Of a stretch of 64,000 nucleotides of DNA, positions 34,263 to 43,086 are shown in pieces. The DNA is taken from the NCBI GenBank assembly GCA_027625145.1, contig JAQBXK010000004.1, positions 1 through 64,000 on the forward strand, read 5' to 3'. The notes beneath the pieces were generated by a model. That model did no database searches and was not told the DNA's origin. It was given only the letters and a program-made list of their open reading frames with translations. Source of the DNA: Pseudomonadota bacterium. Lineage in GTDB: Bacteria > Pseudomonadota > Alphaproteobacteria > Puniceispirillales > Marisalimonadaceae. A program made the position numbers and the translations under genes. Positions within the stretch are counted from its first letter, which is position 1. Every line of letters starts with the position of its first letter.

Positions 34263-35222
34263 CTAATTTTTATTTAAGTTAATCTCTATCATTTCCATTA
34301 CTTTTTGAACATTTAAAGCTTCTTCATAATTTGTTATAGGACTTTTTCTAGATTTTATAGAGTTGATAAATGTTTTTAATTCTTTTTTGAGAGGCTCATT
34401 TTGTTCTATTATTATACTGTTAGAAGGAAGGTAATTAATGGTATTATCTAAATTAATAGTTGATGGATTGAATTCTAATTTATTATCCCAATCTCTTGTA
34501 TCATCAAATATTAAAGAGCCTTTAGATCCTATTACAGAAAATCTATGTTCTTTATAAGGGCACATCCAGTCACTATTTAAAAAAGCCGTAACGCCGTTAC
34601 TAAAAAATAAAGTTGCGCATATTGCGTCGGGACCAATATTTGAATTATGGTGGATAGATTGAGCTATTACTTTAATTGGTAATTCTTTAGTAATAGATAA
34701 TATCATAGAAATATCATGGGCACTCAAATCATAAATCACAGACTCAATGTTTCTTATAGATCCTAGAGCTAACCTTTGAGCTCTAATATTTTTAATCGAT
34801 CCTATTTTGCCATCATTAATATTATTCTTCATTTCTATAAATGCATTATGATAATTCAAAAGATGACCTACCATTAAAATTCTATTTTTTTTAACAGCTT
34901 TTTTTGAAATAATTTCAGCGTCATTAAGTGATAAACAAAATGGTTTTTCAATTAAAACATCTTTATTATTTTTTATAGCCTCCAGAGCTAAATCTTTGTG
35001 TGTATGCGCAGAAGTAGCTATTACTACACCGTCAATATTTTTATTTAAATAAATTTCATTTAAAGAAAAATCAGGTAAATTATTTTTTAATGTAAAGTCT
35101 TTTGCTTGATTAGATTCCGGGTCGTAAACACACATTAAAGCATTCATCTCGAGAAGGTTTCTTGCAATATTTTTTCCCCATTGTCCGCATCCAATTAAAG
35201 CAATTTTAATTTTTTTATTCAT
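34263..35222 (-). CDS. Gfo/Idh/MocA-family oxidoreductase
   Basis: A 319-residue NAD(P)-dependent sugar dehydrogenase. The Rossmann loop is IALIGCGQWGKNIARNL, followed by VVIATSAHTHKDLALEAI and the conserved KDVLIEKPFCLS with the catalytic-domain Lys. The C-terminal domain has YDLSAHDISMIL, where the His is typical. Pairing with the DegT gene suggests a WbpB-like oxidation of a UDP-sugar that is then aminated. Transcribed first in the pair. Confidence 0.87.
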   Translation of the reverse strand: MNKKIKIALIGCGQWGKNIARNLLEMNALMCVYDPESNQAKDFTLKNNLPDFSLNEIYLNKNIDGVVIATSAHTHKDLALEAIKNNKDVLIEKPFCLSLNDAEIISKKAVKKNRILMVGHLLNYHNAFIEMKNNINDGKIGSIKNIRAQRLALGSIRNIESVIYDLSAHDISMILSITKELPIKVIAQSIHHNSNIGPDAICATLFFSNGVTAFLNSDWMCPYKEHRFSVIGSKGSLIFDDTRDWDNKLEFNPSTINLDNTINYLPSNSIIIEQNEPLKKELKTFINSIKSRKSPITNYEEALNVQKVMEMIEINLNKN

Positions 35223-35387
35223 TTTATAACATAATTTTAATTTTAAGTTGATGTTTACGTATATTAATGAATTATACTTAGTTTAGCCATTGGTCAATTG
35301 TAGTATTTTGTAATAATTTATTTATTAAATAAAGTTTTTTTTATAAAACGTATTATGAAATAAAAATTAAGGAGCTTATGAATAAAA

Positions 35388-36296
35388 ATGGAAATTATTG
35401 ATAATAATCATAATCAGAATTTGCAAACTATCAAGGATGTTAATACAGACAATTTTATGACAGAGGTTATTGAGGCTTCTAAGACAAAGCCAATAATTGT
35501 TGATTTTTGGGCGCCATGGTGTGAACCTTGTAAACAATTAACTCCAATTCTAGAAGCAGCAATTTTAAAATATAAAGATAAATTAGTATTAGCGAAGATA
35601 AACATTGATGAAAATCAAGATATAGCCGCTCAATTCAAAATTCAATCTATACCTACTGTATACGCTTTTTTTGAAGGTAAGGTTGTGGATGGATTTCAAG
35701 GCGCTCAATCTAATAGTGAAATTTTAGCTTTTATAAAAAAAATAATAGATCTTGTTGGCCCTGGAGAAGATGTCGCCTCTCTCCTTAGTATGATTAGTTT
35801 ATGTTTAGAAGATCGTAAATGGGATGAGGCAATAGAAATTGCTCAAAATATTTTGGCTATAGATCCAGAAAATAATTTAGCGTTTGGTGGATTAATAAGA
35901 TCTATGATTGGTCTCTATCAATTTGATGATGTAAGAGAAATGTCTAAAGCTATATCTGAGAAAATTAAAATTTCTAAACCTGTTTCAGAGGCCTTATCAA
36001 TTCTAGATACATCTGAAAAAGCATATAAAGCTAAAGAAAATATTCAAGATTTAGAAAAAAAACTTAAACAAAAACCTGATGACCTAGATCTTTTTTTAGA
36101 AATGGCCATTGCTTTATATGGGAATGGTTTAATTTCTGACTGTTTTGATCTTCTTTTAAGGTCAATAGAAAATGACCGTGAATGGAATGATCAAGCAGCA
36201 AGAAAACAATTGATAGAATTTTTTAATACAACAGGATTTGAAGCAAAAGAAACAATTCTAGCCAGGCGAAAACTGGCTTCATTATTGTTTTCATAA
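35388..36296 (+). CDS. ybbN: Thioredoxin-TPR protein (CnoX/YbbN-like)
   Basis: A 302-residue protein with an N-terminal thioredoxin fold, VDFWAPWCEPCKQLTP, carrying the CxxC pair at Cys45 and Cys48, and the cis-Pro in IQSIPTVYAF. Residues ~130-300 are TPR-like helices, the YbbN/CnoX architecture that protects chaperone clients from oxidation. The Shine-Dalgarno sequence AAGGAG at 35369 lies nearer to an out-of-frame ATG at 35378 that encodes seven codons, so initiation at 35388 may be weak or reinitiation-dependent. It heads a run of five plus-strand genes or nearly so. Confidence 0.88.
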   Translation: MEIIDNNHNQNLQTIKDVNTDNFMTEVIEASKTKPIIVDFWAPWCEPCKQLTPILEAAILKYKDKLVLAKINIDENQDIAAQFKIQSIPTVYAFFEGKVVDGFQGAQSNSEILAFIKKIIDLVGPGEDVASLLSMISLCLEDRKWDEAIEIAQNILAIDPENNLAFGGLIRSMIGLYQFDDVREMSKAISEKIKISKPVSEALSILDTSEKAYKAKENIQDLEKKLKQKPDDLDLFLEMAIALYGNGLISDCFDLLLRSIENDREWNDQAARKQLIEFFNTTGFEAKETILARRKLASLLFS

Positions 36297-36313
36297 CCTT
36301 ACAGGAACACAAA

Positions 36314-36973
36314 TTGATTGAAGAGCTCGATAATTCTAATAAAATTTTTCCTAATAAAATTCCTATTTTTCCGCTTTCTGGAGTGGTAATGTTTCCAAAT
36401 ACTTACCTTCCATTAAATATTTTCGAAACTAGATATATTAATATGTTTAATCATGCATTAACTTCTGAGCATAAATTAATTGGAATGGTTCAACCTTTTT
36501 CTGAACAAACAAAAAAAGGTCAAATAAAATTATATGATATAGGGTGCGCGGGTAGAATAATAAAATTTGAAGAAACAGAAGATAATAGATTTTTAATTAC
36601 GCTGAAGGGTATTAGTAGATTTAATTTAATTTCAGATAAAACTAATACACATAATTTTAAAATTGCAGAAGTTAATTGGAATAAATTTCATGAAGATTTA
36701 AAACAAACAAACAATCATTCTTCTCATGAAACTCTCAAAGGAATATTAAAAAAATATTTCCATTTAAAAAAAATTAAAGTTGATATGAGTATTATTGATA
36801 AGTGTAATGATTACAATTTAGCTGATCAATTGACAATGATATGTCCGTTAACATCTGAAGAAAAACAAATGTTGTTAGAAACACATTCTCTTACAAAGAG
36901 AAATCAGTTATTATTATCTATTATAGAAATTTCTAATAGAGAGTTGGATACTTCAGATGTCATCAAGCACTGA
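36314..36973 (+). CDS. Lon N-terminal-domain (LON substrate-binding) protein
   Basis: A 219-residue protein from TTG 36314 with AGGA eight bases upstream. It has only the Lon N-terminal substrate-binding domain: IPIFPLSGVVMFPNTYLPLN, then FETRYINMFNHAL, GCAGRIIKFEETEDNRFLI, and a helical end with LTMICPLTSEEKQMLLE. No ATPase or protease part is present, as in the widespread stand-alone LON-domain family next to YbbN in alphaproteobacteria. The last 17 bases overlap the Trm112 gene. Confidence 0.88.
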   Translation: MIEELDNSNKIFPNKIPIFPLSGVVMFPNTYLPLNIFETRYINMFNHALTSEHKLIGMVQPFSEQTKKGQIKLYDIGCAGRIIKFEETEDNRFLITLKGISRFNLISDKTNTHNFKIAEVNWNKFHEDLKQTNNHSSHETLKGILKKYFHLKKIKVDMSIIDKCNDYNLADQLTMICPLTSEEKQMLLETHSLTKRNQLLLSIIEISNRELDTSDVIKH

Positions 36974-37163
36974 AACAATTTTTTTAGATAAGGTTTTACT
37001 TGGATTTCTGGTTTGTCCAATTACTAAATCAAAATTGTTATATAATATTAAAAGCAATGAGTTAATTAGTGAGAAAGCTGGTTTAGCATTCCCCATAATA
37101 AATGGTGTTCCAATTTTAATAATAGAAGAAGCCAGAAGTATTAAAAGTGATAATACTAAATGA
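36957..37163 (+). CDS. Trm112-family protein
   Basis: A 68-residue YcaR/Trm112-like protein: LGFLVCPITKSKLLY, then the LISEKAGLAFPIINGVPIL signature. Family members are small zinc-ribbon-like partners of methyltransferases. Only one cysteine of the canonical ligand set is evident here, which is common in the bacterial branch. It overlaps both neighbours (17 and 4 bases) and is therefore in a translation-coupled operon with the LON-domain and DUF971 genes. Confidence 0.85.
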   Translation: MSSSTETIFLDKVLLGFLVCPITKSKLLYNIKSNELISEKAGLAFPIINGVPILIIEEARSIKSDNTK

Positions 37164-37486
37164 AATGTTGGCCTTTATCACTTGAAAAATTAGATAATGG
37201 TAAAAATTTAAAAATTATTTTTGATGACAAAGCAGAGTTTGTCATATGCTCTGAGTTATTGAGAGTTGAAAGCCCCTCAGCAGAAGTTCGAGGTCATAGT
37301 GGTCCAAAAAAAATTATTAGAAACAAAAAAGATATTACAATAAAAAAAATTGAACAAATAGGAAATTATGCCATAAGGCTTATTTTTTCAGACGATCATT
37401 CCTCAGGAATATATAGTTGGGAGTTATTATATAATTATGGAAAAAATCAAAAAATATTATTAGAACAATATTATAATTCATTATAA
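37160..37486 (+). CDS. DUF971 (GBBH-like N-terminal) domain protein
   Basis: A 108-residue stand-alone DUF971 domain: LRVESPSAEVRGH, then GNYAIRLIFSDDHSSGIYSW as the family's defining end. In eukaryotes this domain starts gamma-butyrobetaine hydroxylase; in bacteria it is often linked to Fe-S assembly or ApbC neighbours. No biochemical role can be read here. The start overlaps the Trm112 stop as ATGA. Confidence 0.85.
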   Translation: MKCWPLSLEKLDNGKNLKIIFDDKAEFVICSELLRVESPSAEVRGHSGPKKIIRNKKDITIKKIEQIGNYAIRLIFSDDHSSGIYSWELLYNYGKNQKILLEQYYNSL

Positions 37487-37496
37487 ACAATATATT

Positions 37497-38711
37497 TTAT
37501 ATGCTTCCTGCAATTTTTTTAAAAATATTTTTAAAACTACTTTTATTTATTTCTTTCATACCTTTAGATAAAATGGATTGCAGGTATTCTGAATCTGAGG
37601 TGAAACCATAAAAAAGAAAATCTGTAATAGCCGTCATTGCAAGAGTATTGGGCAAGCGTTCTTTTTTATAATATTCCATAACATTCAAGTCACCTAAATC
37701 ACTTCCAAATTTAATATTGTTTTTAATTGCATTTATTGATGAAACACAATCTTCTATAGATAGGTTCAACCCTTGTCCTGCGAGAGGATGTATAGAATGA
37801 GCAGCGTCACCTAATAAAATAATTCTATTTGAAGTAGGGTTCAAAATTAAATTCAAATTCAAAGGCCATTGAGATAATTTATAATTGTTATTCTCGACTT
37901 GTTCAAGAGGGCTGAATGTTAAATTTAAATCTATAAAAAAATTATTTAATTCATGGCAAATAAAATTTTCAGGATTGGGAGATGCTAAAATTTTTTGTGC
38001 TTTATTTTTGTTAACACTCAAGACAAAATTTACAATATCTTGCTGACTATGGGGGAGAAGACCAATTGGTCCAAGTTTTGAAAAAACTTGTTTAGCAATA
38101 AAATCATGTTTTTTAGATTGTCTCAAAAATCCAGAAATAGCTATGTGATTTGTATTTTTTGAAATAGTATTTATAGATGATAGCTTTCTTAAATTAGAAT
38201 TATTTCCATCAGCAGATAAAACTAGATTTGTTCTTACACACGTTTTGTTTTTAAGGTATAAATGTCTTTCAAAATCATCATACTTTGTGTTATTTACCAA
38301 ACTGTCATAAGTTATTATATTTTTTAACTGATTATTTAATAAATTTAAAATTTTATTATTTTGAATGATAGCTCCCATTATACCATTTTGAGATGGTTTC
38401 CAAATTAAAGGAGAAACAGTATTTTGACCAAAAACATGAATTTCTTTGACCAAAGTAATATTTTTTTCTGAAATATTTTGTAGAACATTTAATTCCTTTA
38501 ATAATTTAAGATTTTTAGAATTATAAAAACTTGTTCTTAAATCAGTATTTATATTGTTTTTTGGTTTGATCCAGGCTAAATCATGAATATTTAACAAATT
38601 TGATTTTTTTAATAAAAGCATCATAAAGGCCCCTGTTAAACCACCTCCAATAACACTAATTTTATGAAAATAATCATTTGGAACAATTTGCTTTTCAATA
38701 GCTGTTTTCAT
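37497..38711 (-). CDS. UbiH/UbiF/COQ6-family FAD-dependent hydroxylase
   Basis: A 404-residue flavoprotein monooxygenase, likely of ubiquinone ring hydroxylation. The dinucleotide loop is ISVIGGGLTGAFMMLL, the middle DG-like motif is LVLSADGNNSNLRKL, and the second FAD motif is IILLGDAAHSIHPLAGQGLN, typical of UbiH-type enzymes. Which ring position it acts on cannot be said. It is convergent with the DUF971 gene, eleven bases apart, and divergent from the aminotransferase gene. Confidence 0.88.
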   Translation of the reverse strand: MKTAIEKQIVPNDYFHKISVIGGGLTGAFMMLLLKKSNLLNIHDLAWIKPKNNINTDLRTSFYNSKNLKLLKELNVLQNISEKNITLVKEIHVFGQNTVSPLIWKPSQNGIMGAIIQNNKILNLLNNQLKNIITYDSLVNNTKYDDFERHLYLKNKTCVRTNLVLSADGNNSNLRKLSSINTISKNTNHIAISGFLRQSKKHDFIAKQVFSKLGPIGLLPHSQQDIVNFVLSVNKNKAQKILASPNPENFICHELNNFFIDLNLTFSPLEQVENNNYKLSQWPLNLNLILNPTSNRIILLGDAAHSIHPLAGQGLNLSIEDCVSSINAIKNNIKFGSDLGDLNVMEYYKKERLPNTLAMTAITDFLFYGFTSDSEYLQSILSKGMKEINKSSFKNIFKKIAGSI

Positions 38712-38817
38712 ATAATTAAACTTTCAAACTTTATAATGTTTAAGTTTTTAGCAATAAATAGTAATATTAAAAATAAAAATAAAATTAATATTAAAAATTA
38801 TTTAATGAGGTCAATTG

Positions 38818-40023
38818 ATGAACCCAGATTATAATATATTAAAAGATTGGATGTTTGGTAAGTTAAATTTTCTTTTAAAAGATATAAAGCCTAACCCAGA
38901 TTATAATATTTTAAAAATGTCTTTAGGTGAACCTTCTTTGAAAATTCCTGCATTTGTTGATGAGGAGTTAAAGAATAATGCTGATGGTTGGGGAAAGTAT
39001 CCTCCTAGTACAGCTATACCAAGGCTTGGAAAGAGTATATTAAAATATATAGAGAGGCGTTATCCAGGTGCTCAAAATCTTGTAAATATAGATAAGCATA
39101 TTGTGCCTGTACCAGGCACTCGTGAACCTTTGCATTTAGTTGGATTGTTAGCTAAAAATCTTAAAAAAGGTAAAACAAAAGCTTTGGTAACAAATCCATT
39201 TTATCATGCTTGGAGAGCTGGAAGCATTTCCAGCGGTTCAGATGTTTATTGGTTAAATGCCTCTGAAGATAATAATTATCTTCCAAATATAAAACAGATA
39301 CCTATAGAAATACTGGATTCTTCAATAATTATGTATATTTGTTCACCGTCTAATCCCCATGGAAGTATTGCAAGTTTAGAATATTTAAAAACAGCTATAT
39401 TATTGGCTAGAAAATATAATTTTATATTAGCAATTGATGAATGTTATAGCGATATTTATAGACTTAATAAACCTAAACCATCTGGGGGACTTGATGCAGC
39501 CTTATCCTTAGGTGGAGACTTAAGTAATATAATTATCTTTAACTCTTTATCTAAAAGAAGTAATGCAAGTGGAATGAGAGCAGGTTTCATAGTAGGAGAC
39601 GAAAAAATAATAGAAAGTTATAAACTATTAGTTTCTAATGGAGCTTCACCTGTTCCAATCCCAATACAAAATGCAGCATCAGCACTATATGATGACGAAG
39701 ATCATCAAATAAAAGCATGTGAGCATTACGATAAAAACTTTGAGGTTGTAGAAAATTATTTAAGACCGTTTTATTCAGATTTAAAAATTCCAGAAGCGGG
39801 CTTTTTTTTATGGTTACCAGTTGTCGATGATGAAGAAGCGACAAAAATTTTATGGAACAAATTTGCGTTAAGAGTTATGCCTGGTAGTTATATGGGTTAT
39901 GAAATAAACGGTATAAATCCTGGAAAGGGATTTTTAAGAATTTCAATTGTTGATGAAATAAATATAATTGAAGATGTTATGAAAAGACTTTGCTTGTTTT
40001 TACAAACTTATAATAATAAATAG
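38818..40023 (+). CDS. Class I/II aminotransferase (DapC/AspC-like)
   Basis: A 401-residue PLP-dependent enzyme. Cofactor residues appear in YICSPSNPHGSIAS, AIDECYSDIY and the Schiff-base Lys motif FNSLSKRSNASGMRAGF, and the C-terminal Arg is in GFLRISIVDE. The N-terminal LKMSLGEPSLKIPAFVDEEL is typical of the DapC group (N-succinyldiaminopimelate aminotransferase). DapF is encoded 9 kb away. I chose ATG 38818 over the TTG one codon earlier; GAGG lies about 8-10 bases upstream. It is 13 bases before ftsK and may be cotranscribed. Confidence 0.85.
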   Translation: MNPDYNILKDWMFGKLNFLLKDIKPNPDYNILKMSLGEPSLKIPAFVDEELKNNADGWGKYPPSTAIPRLGKSILKYIERRYPGAQNLVNIDKHIVPVPGTREPLHLVGLLAKNLKKGKTKALVTNPFYHAWRAGSISSGSDVYWLNASEDNNYLPNIKQIPIEILDSSIIMYICSPSNPHGSIASLEYLKTAILLARKYNFILAIDECYSDIYRLNKPKPSGGLDAALSLGGDLSNIIIFNSLSKRSNASGMRAGFIVGDEKIIESYKLLVSNGASPVPIPIQNAASALYDDEDHQIKACEHYDKNFEVVENYLRPFYSDLKIPEAGFFLWLPVVDDEEATKILWNKFALRVMPGSYMGYEINGINPGKGFLRISIVDEINIIEDVMKRLCLFLQTYNNK

Positions 40024-40036
40024 GCTATTTTTTGAA

Positions 40037-42433
40037 ATGATTACATCAAATAATGAAAATAAAAAATCTGACTTATTAATTAATTTTTTAAACAAACTTA
40101 TAAGTATTTTTTTTATTTTTATTTCTATTTCGTTATTTTTAATAATGTTTTCATTTAATGCAGATGATACAGGATGGGGTTTTATATCAAATAAAGCTCC
40201 TTCAAATTTATATCAACAATATGGAGCATGGATAGCTGGTTTTATTATTAGAGAATTAGGAATTGTAACTGGATTATTGATGACTTTAGTTTGTTTAAAC
40301 TGGTCTTTTAAACTTTTTAATAAAACTTTAATAAATCATTTAAAATTTAAGCTTCTAGGCTTTATTATAATGATTTTTCTTAGTTCTATAGGAGGAGCTT
40401 ATTTAGAAAAAATTATAACCCTCTATTTTGGACTAAATTTTGATGTTATAAATCAAAATGGTCTTCCACAAAAGTTGTTGTTAGATGTAACAAATCAGAG
40501 TAATTTAATTTCTAATTTGGAATATAATTATAACGAAGCAATAGTTGGTATAAGCACTTTTTTAATATCTATTCTTATTTTTCTATGGGTTTCATCAATA
40601 AATTCAAAAGAAATAAATGTTATAAAATTAATTGTTAGGCCATTTATTTTACCGTTTATTTGGGTATTAAGTATTTTATATAATCTTTTATTTAAACCAT
40701 ATAATATAAATGAAGAAGAAATTTTATTAAAAGAAAACAGTCTAAATTTAGGATATTTTTTAAAAAAAATTATAATGAAACTAAATATTAAAAAGTCTGT
40801 TTTTAAAAGAAAAAAACCACAAATTAGAAAAAACCCAATTTTAATTAATAACAATGATATAAGTTCAAAAAAATTAAAAACATCTAAGATTTCCAGTGTA
40901 TTTCAAGATAATTTATCTTTGACTTCTGAAAACGGATTTATTTTACCACCAATTAAATTATTACAAAATATAACAGAAGAAATTAAGCCTCCAAGTAAAG
41001 AAACTTTAGATGCAAACGCAAAGGTTCTAGAAGGAGTTTTATCTGATTATTCAATAAGTGGTCAGATTGAGGAAGTCAGATATGGGCCTGTAGTTACACG
41101 CTATGATTTGCAGCCAGCACCAGGATTAAGAAGTCAAAGAGTAATTTCTTTAGCCGATGATATAGCAAGATCTATGTCGGCAGAAGCAGTAAGAGTTGCA
41201 ATGGTTCCAGGACAAAATATTATAGGTATTGAGTTGCCAAATAAACATAGAGAAACTGTTGTCTTAAGGCATATGCTTGAACACAAAGAGTTTCAAAATT
41301 CAAGTTTAAAACTTCCAGTATGCCTTGGTAAAAATATAGCAGGATACCCTGTAGTTGTAGATCTTGCAAAAATGCCGCATTTATTAGTGGCTGGAACAAC
41401 AGGGTCTGGAAAATCAGTTGGTATTAATGCAATGATTTTATCGTTATTATATAAGCATACCCCTGAGACATGTAGATTAATTATGATTGATCCTAAAATG
41501 TTAGAGCTATCCGTTTACGATGGAATTCCACATTTATTAACTCCAGTAGTTACAGATCCTAGTAAGGCCATTACAGCTTTAAAATGGGCTGTAAGAGAAA
41601 TGGAAACAAGATATATGTCTATGAGTAAATTAGGAGTAAGAAATATAGATAGTTATAATGATAGATTAATAGAAGCCAGAAAAAAAGGCGAGGTTTTAAC
41701 AAAAAATGTTCAAGTAGGATTTGATCCTGATACTGGTCGAGCTATTTATGAAGATGAGCATATTAATTTAAATCCCTTACCATTTATTGTTGTTATTATT
41801 GATGAAGTAGCTGATTTAATGTTGGTTGCTGGAAAAGATATTGAAGCAGCAGTTCAAAGGTTAGCTCAAATGGCAAGAGCTGCTGGAATACATGTTGTTA
41901 TGGCTACTCAAAGACCTTCAGTAGATGTTATTACTGGGACTATTAAAGCTAATTTTCCTACTAGAATATCATTTCAAGTGACAAGTAAAATTGATAGTAG
42001 AACTATTTTAGGTGAACAAGGAGCTGAACAATTACTAGGTCGTGGAGATATGTTATATATGGCCGGGGGAGGAAAGGTTACAAGAGTACACGGACCATTT
42101 GTAGATGATGTTGAGGTTGAAAAAGTTACAAAATTTTTGTCAGAACAATCAGTGCCAGATTATGATGACACAATTACAGAAGAGCCTGAAAATATTAATA
42201 ATGATAGCTTGTATGGATTAAATGAGAAAAAAAATAACGAAAATGATGAATTGTACGATCAAGCAGTAGCCTTAATTGCAAGAGAAAAGAGAGCAAGCAC
42301 ATCTTTTATTCAAAGACACTTCAAAATAGGTTATAATAGAGCGGCAACAATTATAGAGAAAATGGAAGACAACAATGTGATTTCTAAGCCAGGAAGAGCT
42401 GGAAAGAGAGAAGTATTAATTGAGGATCATTAA
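40037..42433 (+). CDS. ftsK: DNA translocase FtsK
   Basis: Membrane-anchored DNA pump that sorts chromosome termini at division. The N-terminal ~215 residues contain four hydrophobic helices, then a short linker to ~310. The motor has Walker A LLVAGTTGSGKSVG, Walker B IVVIIDEVADLM and ATQRPSVDVITGTIKANFPT. The last ~65 residues are the DNA-reading gamma winged helix: LIAREKRASTSFIQRHFKIGYNRAA. At 798 residues it is normal for alphaproteobacteria. It ends directly at the lolA GTG. Confidence 0.96.
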   Translation: MITSNNENKKSDLLINFLNKLISIFFIFISISLFLIMFSFNADDTGWGFISNKAPSNLYQQYGAWIAGFIIRELGIVTGLLMTLVCLNWSFKLFNKTLINHLKFKLLGFIIMIFLSSIGGAYLEKIITLYFGLNFDVINQNGLPQKLLLDVTNQSNLISNLEYNYNEAIVGISTFLISILIFLWVSSINSKEINVIKLIVRPFILPFIWVLSILYNLLFKPYNINEEEILLKENSLNLGYFLKKIIMKLNIKKSVFKRKKPQIRKNPILINNNDISSKKLKTSKISSVFQDNLSLTSENGFILPPIKLLQNITEEIKPPSKETLDANAKVLEGVLSDYSISGQIEEVRYGPVVTRYDLQPAPGLRSQRVISLADDIARSMSAEAVRVAMVPGQNIIGIELPNKHRETVVLRHMLEHKEFQNSSLKLPVCLGKNIAGYPVVVDLAKMPHLLVAGTTGSGKSVGINAMILSLLYKHTPETCRLIMIDPKMLELSVYDGIPHLLTPVVTDPSKAITALKWAVREMETRYMSMSKLGVRNIDSYNDRLIEARKKGEVLTKNVQVGFDPDTGRAIYEDEHINLNPLPFIVVIIDEVADLMLVAGKDIEAAVQRLAQMARAAGIHVVMATQRPSVDVITGTIKANFPTRISFQVTSKIDSRTILGEQGAEQLLGRGDMLYMAGGGKVTRVHGPFVDDVEVEKVTKFLSEQSVPDYDDTITEEPENINNDSLYGLNEKKNNENDELYDQAVALIAREKRASTSFIQRHFKIGYNRAATIIEKMEDNNVISKPGRAGKREVLIEDH

Positions 42434-43063
42434 GTGAATTATTTAAAATTATTTTCAATATTTTCCAGATATTTGTCTATTATTACATTAATAATAATTA
42501 TTACTTATACTCAAGGCAAAGCATCGAATGAACAAGATCTAATAAAATCAAAAATTGAAAATTTTTTTATTAATCTTCATACTCTTGAGGCAGATTTTAT
42601 CCAGGTTAGTCCATCTGGAGTAGTAAGTAATGGAAAATTATTCTTAGACTTACCTGGCAAACTAAGGCTGGATTATATCAAACCAAATAATTTACTAATA
42701 ACATGCAAAGGATTTTGGATAGTTGTTCAGGATAGAAACCTTAAATCAACTAATAATATTCCACTTTCACAAACACCTTTTTCTATTTTATTAGATAAAA
42801 AAATAGACTTTGATAATGAAAAATTTATTTTCAATTTCAAACAGAAACTAGGAATTATAAGTGTAAAAATTAAAATCGCAGAGAATGACCAGATTGGTGA
42901 ATTAGTTATGGAATTTTCAGATGAACCATTCATTTTAAAAAAATGGACTATAAAAGATATTTTGGGCGATGAAACAACTGTTTTAATTCAAAATGCTAAA
43001 TTTAATAGAGATTTGCCATTTATATTATTTTTCCCTGAAGACTTCCCTGAACCAAATAATTAA
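42434..43063 (+). CDS. lolA: Outer-membrane lipoprotein carrier protein LolA
   Basis: A 209-residue periplasmic carrier that ferries lipoproteins to the outer membrane. A signal peptide (SIITLIIIITYTQGKA) precedes a LolA fold with TLEADFIQVSPSGVVSNGKLFLDLPGKLRLDYI, the typical family core. It begins at GTG immediately after the ftsK stop, with no gap, so translation is coupled. The ftsK-lolA order is conserved in many alphaproteobacteria and supports the call. Confidence 0.9.
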   Translation: MNYLKLFSIFSRYLSIITLIIIITYTQGKASNEQDLIKSKIENFFINLHTLEADFIQVSPSGVVSNGKLFLDLPGKLRLDYIKPNNLLITCKGFWIVVQDRNLKSTNNIPLSQTPFSILLDKKIDFDNEKFIFNFKQKLGIISVKIKIAENDQIGELVMEFSDEPFILKKWTIKDILGDETTVLIQNAKFNRDLPFILFFPEDFPEPNN

Positions 43064-43086
43064 AATAGCTAATTAGGAAAGTGTAA

